Of a stretch of 64,000 bases of DNA, positions 1 to 8,938 are shown in pieces. The number at the start of each line of letters is the position of its first letter. Position 1 is the first letter of the stretch. The notes below the pieces were generated by a model. It saw nothing but the letters and a program-made list of their open reading frames with translations. It was not told where the DNA came from and ran no database searches. Made by a program: the position numbers and the translations under genes. This DNA is from Solwaraspora sp. WMMD1047 (GTDB taxonomy: Bacteria; Actinomycetota; Actinomycetes; Mycobacteriales; Micromonosporaceae), in assembly GCF_029626155.1 (NCBI RefSeq), contig NZ_JARUBL010000001.1:3576501-3640500 (forward strand). The letters run 5' to 3'.

Positions 1-110
1 CCGGCCCGGCCCGGCCATGATGATCACGCCGCCATCGACTGACCGGCCATAAACTGTGTAGCGATCGGTTCATAGACTCCCCGCTAATCCCGTCGGTACC
101 GTCTGGGACC
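1..110. other. Upstream region of the first LuxR regulator
   Basis: The window opens with a short run of CCGGC-type repeats and then about 70 bases that are less GC-rich than the surrounding genes. No gene end can be seen here. The stretch probably holds the promoter of the regulator that starts at 111, but I cannot pick a convincing -10/-35 pair. Confidence 0.4.
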
Positions 111-3020
111 ATGCGGACCCGAGCTGTGGCGATGGTCGGCAGGGACCGCGAGGTGGAGACTCTCCGGCGGACGTTGAGCCGGGCCCGGGCCGGGCAGGGC
201 GCGACGATATTTCTGGTTGGTGAAGCCGGGATCGGTCGATCCCGGCTCGCCGCCGTCGCGGCGCAGCTCGCGGCCACCGCCGAGATGACGCTGCTGCGGG
301 GCCGTGGTAGCGCGATCGGACCGATGGTGCCGTTCCGGTCGCTCAGCGAGGCACTGCTGTCGTTGACCCGGGCCACCGACCTGGTTCCGGTCGACGAACT
401 CGGCCCGTACCGGCCGATTCTGGGTCGGCTCATTCCGGAGTGGGGGGCACCGGCGGCCGACCCGGAGGCGGTCTCCCTGGTGGTGCTCGCGGAGGGGGTG
501 CTGCGACTGACCGGACTGGCCGGTCGCGACAAGGGCTGTCTGTTGGTCCTGGACGACCTGCAGCACGCCGACGCCGAGACGCTCGCGGTGATCGAGTACC
601 TGGTGGACAACGTGGCCAGCCAGCCGACCGCGCTGGTCGGTACCATCCGGGCCGAGAGCTGCCCGGCGTTGGACCTGGCCCAGGCCGCGGCACAGCGCGG
701 CGACTGTCTGCTGATCGAACTGGACCGACTCGACGAGTCGGAGCTGCGTACGCTGGCCGGGTCCTGTCTGGGTGGTGGACCCGAGATCGTCCCCGACGAG
801 GTGGCGGCACACCTGTGGGCCAACAGCGCCGGCAATCCGTTCCTGGCCGAAGAGCTGATCAGCGGCATGATCGACACCGGTCTGCTGATCCGCGTCGGGG
901 ACCGCTGGCGGGTCACCGGCACGCTGCAGACAAATGTGCCGGCCGCGTTCGCCCGCCGGTTGGCCCAACGGCTGGACGGGCTGGACCCGCCGGAGCGGGA
1001 GCTGCTGGCGGTGGCGGCGGTGCTGGGTCGCCGGTTCCCGTTGACCGTGCTGCAGGCCGTCACCGGCCTGGACGACCGCCAACTGCTGCGCCACCTGCAC
1101 GGCGGCCTCGCCGCCGAACTGGTCGCTCCGGACGACCAGACCCCCGACTGGTACGCCTTCGGGCATCCGTTGACCGTGGAGGCGCTGCTCGGCCTGCTCA
1201 CCCCGGCGGAACGGTCCCGACTGGCGCTGGCCGCGGCCGACGCGGTGGCGACCGTCCATCCCGGACTGCCGGGCGAGTGGTGCCAGCTCGCCGCCCTGCT
1301 GCGGCTGGACGCCGGAGATCGGGGCGGTGCGGGCCGGCTGCTCGCCGAGGCCGGCGAGCGGGCGCTGCACGCCGGTGCCGCCGATTCCGCGGTCCGGTTG
1401 CTGGAACAGGCCCGTGACCTGGTCGCCGACGACGACACGACGCGGGCCGGGGTGCTGGAATCGCTGTTCTACGCGCTGGTCGAGGCGGGTCTGATCGAGC
1501 GTGCCCTCGCGTCGGTGGGCGCCCTGGACGCCCTCGGCGCCGGACTGGACCGGCGCCGGCGGGCCGCGCTGCACACGAGGCTGGCCTGGGCCGCGAACAT
1601 CGCCGGCCGGACGGCCGACGGGCTGGCCCAGATCGACATCGCCCGCCGGCTGCTCGGTCCGGACGCGCCGGCGCAGGAGTGCGCCCCGGTCGACGTGGTC
1701 GCCGCGCACCTCCTGCTCGACCTGCCCGGCCCGGAGCAGCTCGTCCGGGCCGAGCAGATGGCCCGTCGGGCCGCGACGGTCGCCGAGCGGGCGCCACTGC
1801 CGATCGTGGCCTGCCAGGCCTGGCAGCTGCTCGGCGCGTTGGCGCGTGGGCGGGACCCGGACGAGGCGACGGCCTGCCTGGAGCGGGCCCGGTCGATCGC
1901 GGTGGAACACCGGCTGCCGATCTGGGAGATCCACTCACTGGTCCGGCTCGGCAACGACGACGCGGTCCGCGACGGGGACCTGGACCGACTTGAGCAGGCC
2001 CGGCAGGTGGCCGCCGGCAGTGGGGCGGTGACCGCCGGCTACCAGGCCGAGTCCAGCATCGCCCTGCAGGTGGCGCTGCGCGGCGACTTCGCCGGGGCGG
2101 CGGCGATCGTCGACCCCGCTCTGGCCGCCACCACCCGGCTGAACCTGCTGGAGACCGTCGAGCACCTGCAGTTGACCCGGGCGATCGCGGCCGGGCACCA
2201 GGGCCGCCGTCGGGAGATGGAGTCGGTGCTGGCCGAGGTGCGCCGCCGGGGCGGCAACCCGGCCCAGCAGGGGCCCAAGGTGTACGGCCTGGCCCGGGCG
2301 TTCTGCGCGCTGCTGGAGGAGAACCGCCCGCGGGCGCACGAGGAGCTGACCAGGGCACTCGCGGCCGAGGAGGAGAACCCGAGCATCTTCCCGCTCTCCG
2401 GCCGGTACGGGTTGCGGCTGCTGTTGACGGCCGTGGACGGGCCGGCGGACCCGGTCGGGCACCGGGCGGCGGTGGCCGCGCCGGCCGCTCGACTGCGCTG
2501 GAACCAGCAGTTCGGGCTCTTCGCCGACGCCGTGATCGCCGGCCGGGCCGGCGACCGCCCGCGGGCCGAGGCGGCACTCGCCGAGGCGCTGCGGGCCGCC
2601 CAGCCGTACCAGATGAGCCGGCACCTCGGCCTGCGGCTGGTGGGCGAGGCTGCGCTGGCCGACGGCTGGGGTGAGCCGGTGCGCTGGTTGCGGACGGCCG
2701 AGGAGTACTTCCACGGCGCGGACGTGGCGGCGGTGGCGAGTGCCTGCCGGGCCCTGCTGCGCCGGGCCGGGGTGCCGGTGACCCAGCGGCGCGACGGCGC
2801 GGACGAGATCCCCGCGACGTTGCGCTCGGCCGGGGTGACGGTCCGCGAGTACGAGATCCTGCGACTGCTCATCGACCGGCTCGGCAACCGCGAGATCGCC
2901 GACCGGCTGCACCTGTCCCCGCGCACGGTGGAGAAGCACGTCGCCCGGCTGATCGCCAAGACCGGCCAGCCGGACCGGATCGCGCTCAGCGAGCTGGCCT
3001 CGGCGACCGTCCCTACCTGA
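111..3020 (+). CDS. Large ATP-binding LuxR-family transcriptional regulator
   Basis: A 969-residue protein with the LAL layout: an N-terminal AAA-type NTPase, a long helical TPR-like middle, and a C-terminal LuxR helix-turn-helix at about residues 905-965. The HTH carries the usual TxREYEIL, NREIADRLHLS and RTVEKHV blocks. Such proteins bind DNA as activators and use the NTPase and TPR parts to sense a ligand. The P-loop at residues 37-44 reads GEAGIGRS, so the usual lysine is arginine (codon 237-239). A Walker B-like LLVLDDLQ lies near residue 145. The start is the first ATG; another ATG seven codons later, just before VGRDREV, is equally possible. No obvious target gene is adjacent, so the regulon is unknown. 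Confidence 0.88.
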   Translation: MRTRAVAMVGRDREVETLRRTLSRARAGQGATIFLVGEAGIGRSRLAAVAAQLAATAEMTLLRGRGSAIGPMVPFRSLSEALLSLTRATDLVPVDELGPYRPILGRLIPEWGAPAADPEAVSLVVLAEGVLRLTGLAGRDKGCLLVLDDLQHADAETLAVIEYLVDNVASQPTALVGTIRAESCPALDLAQAAAQRGDCLLIELDRLDESELRTLAGSCLGGGPEIVPDEVAAHLWANSAGNPFLAEELISGMIDTGLLIRVGDRWRVTGTLQTNVPAAFARRLAQRLDGLDPPERELLAVAAVLGRRFPLTVLQAVTGLDDRQLLRHLHGGLAAELVAPDDQTPDWYAFGHPLTVEALLGLLTPAERSRLALAAADAVATVHPGLPGEWCQLAALLRLDAGDRGGAGRLLAEAGERALHAGAADSAVRLLEQARDLVADDDTTRAGVLESLFYALVEAGLIERALASVGALDALGAGLDRRRRAALHTRLAWAANIAGRTADGLAQIDIARRLLGPDAPAQECAPVDVVAAHLLLDLPGPEQLVRAEQMARRAATVAERAPLPIVACQAWQLLGALARGRDPDEATACLERARSIAVEHRLPIWEIHSLVRLGNDDAVRDGDLDRLEQARQVAAGSGAVTAGYQAESSIALQVALRGDFAGAAAIVDPALAATTRLNLLETVEHLQLTRAIAAGHQGRRREMESVLAEVRRRGGNPAQQGPKVYGLARAFCALLEENRPRAHEELTRALAAEEENPSIFPLSGRYGLRLLLTAVDGPADPVGHRAAVAAPAARLRWNQQFGLFADAVIAGRAGDRPRAEAALAEALRAAQPYQMSRHLGLRLVGEAALADGWGEPVRWLRTAEEYFHGADVAAVASACRALLRRAGVPVTQRRDGADEIPATLRSAGVTVREYEILRLLIDRLGNREIADRLHLSPRTVEKHVARLIAKTGQPDRIALSELASATVPT

Positions 3021-3024
3021 CGCC

Positions 3025-3068
3025 GCCGGCCCGCCCGGCCCGCCCGGCCCGGCCCGCCCGGCCCGCAG
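3025..3068. repeat. CCCGGCCCG low-complexity tract
   Basis: Just after the LuxR stop there is a tract built from repeated GCCCGCCCG / CCCGGCCCG units. It can fold in many registers and may help end transcription, but it is not a clean hairpin. It could equally be a polymerase-slippage repeat. Confidence 0.5.
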
Positions 3069-3143
3069 CGGGAATGTCGGTGGTCGGCGGTAGCGTCGTT
3101 GCGACCGACCCGACGGGTCAGGGCCGCGACGAAGGAGCCGGCG

Positions 3144-3932
3144 ATGAGCTATGTGACCGCGAACCAACCGGACGGCACTCCGACCTGGGTCGATCTCGGC
3201 ATCCCCGATCTCGAGCGGGCCATGGAGTTCTACGGCGCGCTGTTCGGTTGGGAGTTCCGGGTCGGACCGGCGGCGGCCGGCCACTACACGACGTGCCTGC
3301 TGAGCGGCCGGCCGGTCGCGGCCATCGTGCCGAACCCCGACCCGGAGGCCACCACCTTCTGGTGGAGCGTCTACTTCGCCACCGCCGACTGCGACCGCAC
3401 GACACAACGGGTCACCGACGCCGGCGGCACGGTGGTGGAAGGACCGGTGGACGTCATGGAGCAGGGCCGGATGGCGCTCGTGCGGGATCCCGCGGGCGCG
3501 CAGTTCGGTCTCTGGCAGGGCCGCCGGCACATCGGGGCGGAGATCGTCAACGAGCCCGGCTCGTTGGTCCGCAACGACCTGGTCACCCCGGCGCCCGGCG
3601 TGGCCCGGGCGTTCTATCCGGCGGTCTTCGACTTCACGCTGGACGGCAACGACGATCTGCCGGATCTCGACTTCACCTTCCTGCGCCGTCCGGACGGCCA
3701 CGAGATCGGTGGCATCCTGGGCAGCCCCGACGCCCCGGCGTCCGGCTGGGTCACCACGTTCGAGGTCGCCGACACCGACGTCGCGGTCGACCGGGCGCGG
3801 GCTGCCGGTGGCTCGGCGGGCGAGGTCGACGAGATGGTCTACGGACGGTTGGCGACCATCACCGACCCGTTCGGGGCCGAGTTCTCGGTGATCGCACGGG
3901 CGGCCGGGCCGGTGGACGGGACGGGGCGGTGA
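3144..3932 (+). CDS. VOC (glyoxalase/bleomycin-resistance fold) protein, two domains
   Basis: A 262-residue protein made of two tandem VOC modules. The first (about residues 10-120) opens with the typical TWVDLGIPDLERAMEFYGALFGW block. The second (about 130-255) begins where a similar ARAFYPAVFDF block recurs and ends with ITDPFGAEFSVI. Proteins of this arrangement are often called hydroxylase-like or glyoxalase-like; no substrate can be deduced. The ATG at 3144 has a GAAGGAG ribosome site just upstream and starts at the first conserved residue. The stop overlaps the GTG of the next gene (GTGA), so the two are probably co-translated. Confidence 0.85.
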   Translation: MSYVTANQPDGTPTWVDLGIPDLERAMEFYGALFGWEFRVGPAAAGHYTTCLLSGRPVAAIVPNPDPEATTFWWSVYFATADCDRTTQRVTDAGGTVVEGPVDVMEQGRMALVRDPAGAQFGLWQGRRHIGAEIVNEPGSLVRNDLVTPAPGVARAFYPAVFDFTLDGNDDLPDLDFTFLRRPDGHEIGGILGSPDAPASGWVTTFEVADTDVAVDRARAAGGSAGEVDEMVYGRLATITDPFGAEFSVIARAAGPVDGTGR

Positions 3933-5131
3933 CCGGCGCCGGACCGCTGGACCCGGACGGGCTGCGCCGGGTGCGCGAGGCGATGGCTTCCCGGGTGGCC
4001 GCCGGTCGGCTTCCCGGCCTGGTCACCGTGCTCGCCCGTGACGACGACCTACACGTCGAGGCGATCGGCTCGGATTCCTTCGACGGCGCCGAGCCGATCC
4101 GCCGGGATGCCCTGTTCCGGATCGGCTCGTTGACCAAACCGCTGGTGGCGGCCGCCACCCTGCGGCTGGTCGAGGATGGTCTGCTCGACCTCGCCGAGCC
4201 GGTCGACCGGCTGCTGCCGGAACTGGCCGACCGGCGGGTGCTCCGGCGCATCGACGGGCCACTCGACGACACCGTGCCGGCCCACCGCCCGGTCACGGTG
4301 GCGGACCTGCTCACCTCCCGGCTGGGGCTGGGCATCCTGACCGAGCCGTCGTTCAATCCGCCGTACCCGATCGTCACCGCCGCCGACGACCTGCGGCTGG
4401 TGCTGGCCCAGCCCGACCCCCGCACGCCGCACCCGCCCGATGAGTGGATGAAGCTGTTCGGCGGTCTTCCGCTGATGAGCCAGCCGGGCGAGCGATGGCA
4501 CTACAACGCCGCCGCGCTGGTACTCGGAGTCCTGGTGGCCCGGGCCGGCGGCGGGCCGTTGGGCGAGGTGCTGACGTCCCGGCTGTTCGAGCCCCTCGGG
4601 ATGGCCGACACCGGATTCTGGACGGCTCCGGCGAACGCCGGGCGGATTCCGACCTACTATCAGACCGACCTCGACACCGGCGAGCTGACCAGGCAACCGC
4701 TCTCGGCGCCGTCCGAGTGGACCAACCCACCGGTCTTCCCGTCCGGCGCGGGCGGCCTGCTGTCGACCGCCGACGACCTCCTCGCCTTCGCCCGGATGAT
4801 GATCAATAAGGGTGACCACGGCGGCCGCCGGGTGCTGTCGGCCGAGTCGGTCACCTTGATGACCAGCAACCATCTCACCGCTGAGCAGATCGACAGCGCC
4901 GGCATGCTGCTGGACCCGAAGGGCTGGGGATACGGCCTGGCCGTCGCCACCCGGCCGGATGAGGTGTCCGCGGTCCCGGGCCGGTACGGCTGGGACGGCG
5001 GATACGGCACGGTCTGGTACAACGACCCGCACCGGGGCCTGATCGCCATGGCCCTCACCCAGACCACCGACTTCCTCTTCGACGGTGGCCGGACGGAGTT
5101 CCTCACCCTGGCGGTGCGGGCCGCCGACTGA
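3929..5131 (+). CDS. Serine hydrolase, beta-lactamase/transpeptidase-like (class C fold)
   Basis: A 400-residue member of the beta-lactamase-related serine hydrolase family. The nucleophile motif SxxK is visible as SLTK near residue 68. A WHYNAAALVLG block near residue 190 sits where the family's tyrosine motif lies. A WDGGYGTVWY segment near the C-terminus corresponds to the third conserved box. Relatives include esterases, D-aminopeptidases and penicillin-binding-like enzymes, so the substrate is open. No signal peptide is visible, suggesting a cytoplasmic enzyme. The GTG start at 3929 overlaps the stop of the VOC gene by four bases. Upstream in-frame codons would run through the VOC gene and are rejected. 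Confidence 0.85.
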   Translation: MTGAGPLDPDGLRRVREAMASRVAAGRLPGLVTVLARDDDLHVEAIGSDSFDGAEPIRRDALFRIGSLTKPLVAAATLRLVEDGLLDLAEPVDRLLPELADRRVLRRIDGPLDDTVPAHRPVTVADLLTSRLGLGILTEPSFNPPYPIVTAADDLRLVLAQPDPRTPHPPDEWMKLFGGLPLMSQPGERWHYNAAALVLGVLVARAGGGPLGEVLTSRLFEPLGMADTGFWTAPANAGRIPTYYQTDLDTGELTRQPLSAPSEWTNPPVFPSGAGGLLSTADDLLAFARMMINKGDHGGRRVLSAESVTLMTSNHLTAEQIDSAGMLLDPKGWGYGLAVATRPDEVSAVPGRYGWDGGYGTVWYNDPHRGLIAMALTQTTDFLFDGGRTEFLTLAVRAAD

Positions 5132-5276
5132 CCTGGGTGGCAACCGCATCCCGCTGCCGCACCCACACACACCCACACGCACCGTCGCACGCCAGCACCA
5201 CGCCGCCGGCCATGCCGGCCGCCCGCCGCTGCCCGGATCACCAGGTCGACGGCATTGACGAGCCGGTTCAGAAATG

Positions 5277-5291
5277 TACACTCCCAGTGTA
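5277..5291. promoter_or_regulatory. Perfect inverted repeat upstream of the branched-chain ABC operon
   Basis: TACACT-CCC-AGTGTA is a perfect 6-base inverted repeat with a 3-base spacer, in a relatively AT-rich patch 28 bases before the first gene of the importer operon. Size and place fit an operator for a TetR- or GntR-like repressor. No regulator gene is adjacent, so the protein that would bind is unknown. Confidence 0.45.
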
Positions 5292-5319
5292 ATAACCTGG
5301 CTCGGGTGAGGGATGCGCG

Positions 5320-6105
5320 ATGGCGGAGCAGGGGCTGGAGCTGCACGGCATCGGAGTGCGCTTCGGCGGCCTGACCGCGCTCGACGACGTGTCGCTGCGG
5401 GTGCCACCGGGCCGGGTGGTCGGGGTGATCGGCCCCAACGGCGCCGGCAAGACCACCCTGTTCAACGTGATCTGCGGGTTCGTCACCCCGCAGGCCGGCG
5501 CGATGACCCTCGACGGACGCCCCTTCCGTCCCCGGCCACACCGGCTCGCCTCGGTCGGCATCGCCCGCACCCTGCAGGGCGTCGGTCTCTTCGCCGGGCT
5601 CACCGCGGTGCAGAACGTGATGGCCGGCGCCACCCGCTCCGCCCGGGTCGGCCTGCTGCCCGCCCTGCTCGGACTGCCTCGCGGCGACCGCGAGGAGGAG
5701 CGGCTGCGCGCCCACGCACTCTCCATCATGGCCGAGTTGGAGGTCGCCGGGTATGCCAGCGCCAGTCCGGCGGAGCTGCCCTTCGCCGTTCGCAAGCGGG
5801 TGGCCCTGGCCCGGGCGCTCGCCGCCCGGCCCCGGCTGCTGTTGCTGGACGAACCGGCCGGCGGCCTCGGCGGTGCGGACGTCGAGGCGCTTACCGCGCT
5901 GATCCGCGAGTTGCCCCGCCGGGCCGCCGACCCGTGCGCCGTCCTGCTTGTGGAGCACCACATGGACGTGGTGATGGCGGTCTGCGACGAGATCGCCGTA
6001 CTCGACTTCGGCCGGACCGTCGCCACCGGCACGCCGGCCGAGATCCGCGCCGACCCCGCCGTCGCCGACGCCTACCTGGGCCTAGCCGCCCCGGAGCCGG
6101 CATGA
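5320..6105 (+). CDS. ABC transporter ATP-binding protein, branched-chain amino acid type (LivG-like)
   Basis: A 261-residue cytoplasmic ATPase of the HAAT family. Walker A is GPNGAGKTT near residue 40, and Walker B is LLLLDEPAGGL near residue 175. The signature region reads LPFAVRKRVALARAL, in place of the LPYG-type box usual in LivG proteins. It is the first gene of a five-gene importer operon, and its stop overlaps the start of the second ATPase (ATGA). The ATG follows a weak GAGGGA site. The real solute may be a branched-chain amino acid, an amide, urea or an aromatic acid. The sequence does not decide this. Confidence 0.88.
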   Translation: MAEQGLELHGIGVRFGGLTALDDVSLRVPPGRVVGVIGPNGAGKTTLFNVICGFVTPQAGAMTLDGRPFRPRPHRLASVGIARTLQGVGLFAGLTAVQNVMAGATRSARVGLLPALLGLPRGDREEERLRAHALSIMAELEVAGYASASPAELPFAVRKRVALARALAARPRLLLLDEPAGGLGGADVEALTALIRELPRRAADPCAVLLVEHHMDVVMAVCDEIAVLDFGRTVATGTPAEIRADPAVADAYLGLAAPEPA

Positions 6106-6908
6106 CCACCGGCCCGCCGGACCACACCGGCCCGCCGGACCACATCGGGCCGCCCGGCCACATCGGGCCGCCGGCCGACCCGCGACCCCCCGGCGAAGGC
6201 CTGCTGGTGGTGCGGGGCCTGCACGCCGGCTACGGTGCCGCCCCGGTGCTGCACGCGGTCGACCTGACCGTGCCGGCCGGCAGCGTCACCGCCCTCATCG
6301 GCGCGAACGGCGCCGGCAAGACCACCGTGCTGCGTACCCTCTCCGGCCTGCTGCGGCCGACGGCCGGTGAGATTCTCCTCGACGGCGAGCCGGTGCGCGG
6401 CGTACCGCCGGAGCAGTTGGTCCGGCGCGGCCTGGCGCACGTCCCGGAGGGGCACGGGGTGGTCGTCGAACTCACCGTCGAGGAGAACCTGCGCCTCGGC
6501 GGGCTGTGGCGACGCGACCGGGCCGACGCCCGGCGCGCGCTCGACGAGGTCTACCAGCTCTTCGAGCCGCTGGCCCGGCGCCGCCGGCACGCCGGCCACC
6601 AGCTTTCCGGCGGGGAACGGCAACTGCTGGCGTTGGGCCGGGCACTGGTCGGCCGGCCCCGGCTGCTGCTGCTCGACGAGCCCTCGCTCGGCCTGGCTCC
6701 CCGGCTGGTCGGCCAGCTCATGACGCTGCTTCGGCAGTTGCGCGACCGGACCGGGCTGACCGTCCTGCTGGTCGAGCAGAACGTGCGGGGTGCGCTCTCG
6801 GTCGCCGACCGGGCGGCGGTGCTGTCACTGGGTCGGGTGGTCCTCGCGGCACCGGCGGCCCACCTTCGCGACGACGACCAGCTACGGCACGCCCACCTCG
6901 GCTTCTGA
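6102..6908 (+). CDS. ABC transporter ATP-binding protein, branched-chain amino acid type (LivF-like)
   Basis: A 268-residue second ATPase of the importer. Walker A is GANGAGKTT near residue 68. The signature is LSGGERQLLALGRAL and Walker B is LLLLDEPSLGLAP. LivF proteins pair with LivG to power the permease pair encoded next. The protein has an extra proline-rich N-terminal segment of about 30 residues made of four GPPxHx-type hexapeptide units before the normal LivF start. The ATG at 6102 overlaps the previous stop (ATGA), which supports it. The extension may be a disordered linker. Confidence 0.88.
   Translation: MTTGPPDHTGPPDHIGPPGHIGPPADPRPPGEGLLVVRGLHAGYGAAPVLHAVDLTVPAGSVTALIGANGAGKTTVLRTLSGLLRPTAGEILLDGEPVRGVPPEQLVRRGLAHVPEGHGVVVELTVEENLRLGGLWRRDRADARRALDEVYQLFEPLARRRRHAGHQLSGGERQLLALGRALVGRPRLLLLDEPSLGLAPRLVGQLMTLLRQLRDRTGLTVLLVEQNVRGALSVADRAAVLSLGRVVLAAPAAHLRDDDQLRHAHLGF
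6111..6182 (+). repeat. 18-base tandem repeat coding GPPDHx units in the LivF-like N-terminus
   Basis: About four imperfect 18-base units encode GPPDHT, GPPDHI, GPPGHI and GPPADP in a row. The repeat sits at the extreme N-terminus, outside the conserved ATPase core, so its length could vary between strains without loss of function. Confidence 0.7.
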
Positions 6909-6952
6909 CCGGCGTAGCCGGTCTGCCATCCACACCGGAGGGAGGAGACGGA

Positions 6953-7831
6953 TTGGACCGGTTGGTGTTCCTCACCGTCGACGGGCTGTCCCGCGGATCG
7001 GTGTACGCGGCGTTCGCGCTGGCGCTGGTGCTGATCTGGCGGGCCGCCCGGGTGGTGAACTTCGCCCAGGGTGCGATGGCGGTCGCCGCCGCCTACGTCG
7101 CCTACGCGGTGACCTCGGCCAGCGGCTCCTACTGGCTGGGGTTCGCCGCCGCGCTCGCCGCCGGTCTGCTGCTCGGGGCGGTTGTCGACCGCGCCGTGAT
7201 GCGCTTCGTTCCGACCGGCTCACCACTCAACGCCGTCATCGTCGCGATCGGGCTGGTGCTGCTCATCCAGGCCGGCCTCGGGATGGCGTACGGCAACGAG
7301 TTCCGGCCGGCCGGGGCGCCGTTCTCCCGGTCCCCGCTGACCGTCGGCGGTACGCCGGTGCTCTCCCCGTACGACCTGTTCGTCCTCGCCGCGGTGGGGC
7401 TGGTGGTGGCCGCGCTCGGTTGGCTGTTCACCCGTACCGCGACGGGTCTGCGGATGCGGGCCTCGGCGTTCGCGCCGGAGGTGTCCCGACTGCTCGGCGT
7501 CGATGTCGGCGGCATGCTCACGCTCGGCTGGGCGCTCGCCTCCGGGGTCGGTGCGTTGGCCGCGATGCTCGTCATCCCCACCGAGCTGGGCCTGCATCCG
7601 CACGCGATGGATCTGGTGTTCGTGTCGGCGTTCACCGCGGCCGTGGTGGGCGGCCTGGACAGCCCCGCGGGCGCGGTGGTGGGCGGGCTGGCGGTCGGGC
7701 TGGTCCTGTCCTGGGTCGGCGGCTACCTCGGCGGCGACCTCACCGGGCTGGCCGTGCTCATCCTGCTGCTCGCGGTGCTGCTGATGCGGCCCGCCGGCCT
7801 CTTCTCCGCCGCCACCGCGAGGCGGGTATGA
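6953..7831 (+). CDS. ABC transporter permease, branched-chain amino acid type (LivH-like)
   Basis: A 292-residue integral membrane protein with about eight hydrophobic segments. The family block VVNFAQGAMAVAAAYVA lies near residue 37. It pairs with the LivM-like permease encoded next to form the membrane channel. The start is taken as TTG at 6953 because a strong GGAGGGAGGA ribosome site lies four bases upstream and the protein then begins at the usual family position. The longer upstream reading frame is a shadow of the ATPase gene. Its stop overlaps the next ATG. Confidence 0.86.
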   Translation: MDRLVFLTVDGLSRGSVYAAFALALVLIWRAARVVNFAQGAMAVAAAYVAYAVTSASGSYWLGFAAALAAGLLLGAVVDRAVMRFVPTGSPLNAVIVAIGLVLLIQAGLGMAYGNEFRPAGAPFSRSPLTVGGTPVLSPYDLFVLAAVGLVVAALGWLFTRTATGLRMRASAFAPEVSRLLGVDVGGMLTLGWALASGVGALAAMLVIPTELGLHPHAMDLVFVSAFTAAVVGGLDSPAGAVVGGLAVGLVLSWVGGYLGGDLTGLAVLILLLAVLLMRPAGLFSAATARRV

Positions 7832-8889
7832 GGGCGCCCGACCGTACCCTGCTGCGGCACCTGGCCGTCGTGGCGGCCGCCGCGCTGCTGCTCGCCGTCC
7901 TGAGCGGCGCTTTCGAACCGTTCCGCAACTACCAGCTCGCCACCGTCGCCGGATACCTCTGCGCGACCGCCGGGCTGACCGTCCTGACCGGACTGGCCGG
8001 GCAGCTGTCGCTCGGGCACGGGGCGCTGATGGCGATCGGCGCGTACACCGTGGCGCTCAGCCAGCGGGCGTTCGGCGAACGGGCGTACACCAGCGGCTGG
8101 ACGCTGCCGGTGTCGCTGCTCGCGGCGGTCGCGGTGACGGTCGCCGTCGGTGCGGTGATCGGGGTGGCCGCGGCCCGGTTGCACGGCCCCTACCTCGCCG
8201 GAGTGACCCTCGCGGTCGCGGTGGTGGTGCCGGCGGTGGCGGTCACCTTCGACGGGTTCCTCAACGGGGAGCAGGGGTTGTCCGTGCCCGTCCCACCGCC
8301 ACCGGCTGCGCTCGGGCCGTACTTTCCGACCGAGCGTTGGCAGGTCTGGATCGCCTGGGCGGCCACCCTGCCGGCCCTGCTGGTGCTGGCCAACCTGATC
8401 AGCAGCAGGTTCGGCCGGGCGATGCGGGCGGTCCGGGATGACGAGATCGCGGCCCGGCTGGCCGGTATCCACGTCGCCCGGACCAAAGTGCTGGCGTTCG
8501 TGGTCAGCGCCGCGGGCGCCGGGCTCGGCGGCGGCCTGCTCGCCGTGCTGGCGCAGAGCGTGTCGCCCGGTGCCTTCGCGTTGAACCTCTCGCTGTTCCT
8601 GGTGGTGGCCATCGTCATCGGCGGACTCGGCGGGATCGCCGGCGCGGTCTGGGGAGCGCTGCTCCTGGTCGCGCTCCCCGATCTGGCCCGGGCGGTGACC
8701 GGGCTGCTCGACCTGTCGCCGGCGGCGACCCAGCGGCTGGCGGGCAACCTGCCGCTGGCGGTCTTCGGCGCGGTGTTGATCGTGGTGATGCTGGCCGCTC
8801 CCGGCGGCCTGCAGGGGGCGCTGACGCGCGCCGGCCGGGCGGCCGTCGCCCGGTGGTCGCGGCGGCGCCGTGCCGGGGCGACCCGGTGA
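7828..8889 (+). CDS. ABC transporter permease, branched-chain amino acid type (LivM-like)
   Basis: A 353-residue membrane protein with about ten hydrophobic segments and the LivM hallmark TGLAGQLSLGHGALMAIGAY near residue 55. A second block, ARLAGIHVARTKVLAFVVSA, lies in the second half. It completes the importer membrane core with the LivH-like partner. The ATG at 7828 overlaps the upstream stop in an ATGA arrangement. The C-terminus ends in an arginine-rich cytoplasmic tail. Confidence 0.88.
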   Translation: MRAPDRTLLRHLAVVAAAALLLAVLSGAFEPFRNYQLATVAGYLCATAGLTVLTGLAGQLSLGHGALMAIGAYTVALSQRAFGERAYTSGWTLPVSLLAAVAVTVAVGAVIGVAAARLHGPYLAGVTLAVAVVVPAVAVTFDGFLNGEQGLSVPVPPPPAALGPYFPTERWQVWIAWAATLPALLVLANLISSRFGRAMRAVRDDEIAARLAGIHVARTKVLAFVVSAAGAGLGGGLLAVLAQSVSPGAFALNLSLFLVVAIVIGGLGGIAGAVWGALLLVALPDLARAVTGLLDLSPAATQRLAGNLPLAVFGAVLIVVMLAAPGGLQGALTRAGRAAVARWSRRRRAGATR

Positions 8890-8938
8890 TTTCCAGCAAG
8901 TCCGGCTCCCAGAATCCAGAAAGGTCGGTGCCCTCGTC

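Noticed and set aside
84-1934. A 616-codon open frame antisense to the first LuxR gene
   Set aside because: It is a product of very high GC content. The plus-strand frame has a full LuxR domain order; the antisense translation is Gln/Arg/Gly-rich with no family motif or ribosome site.
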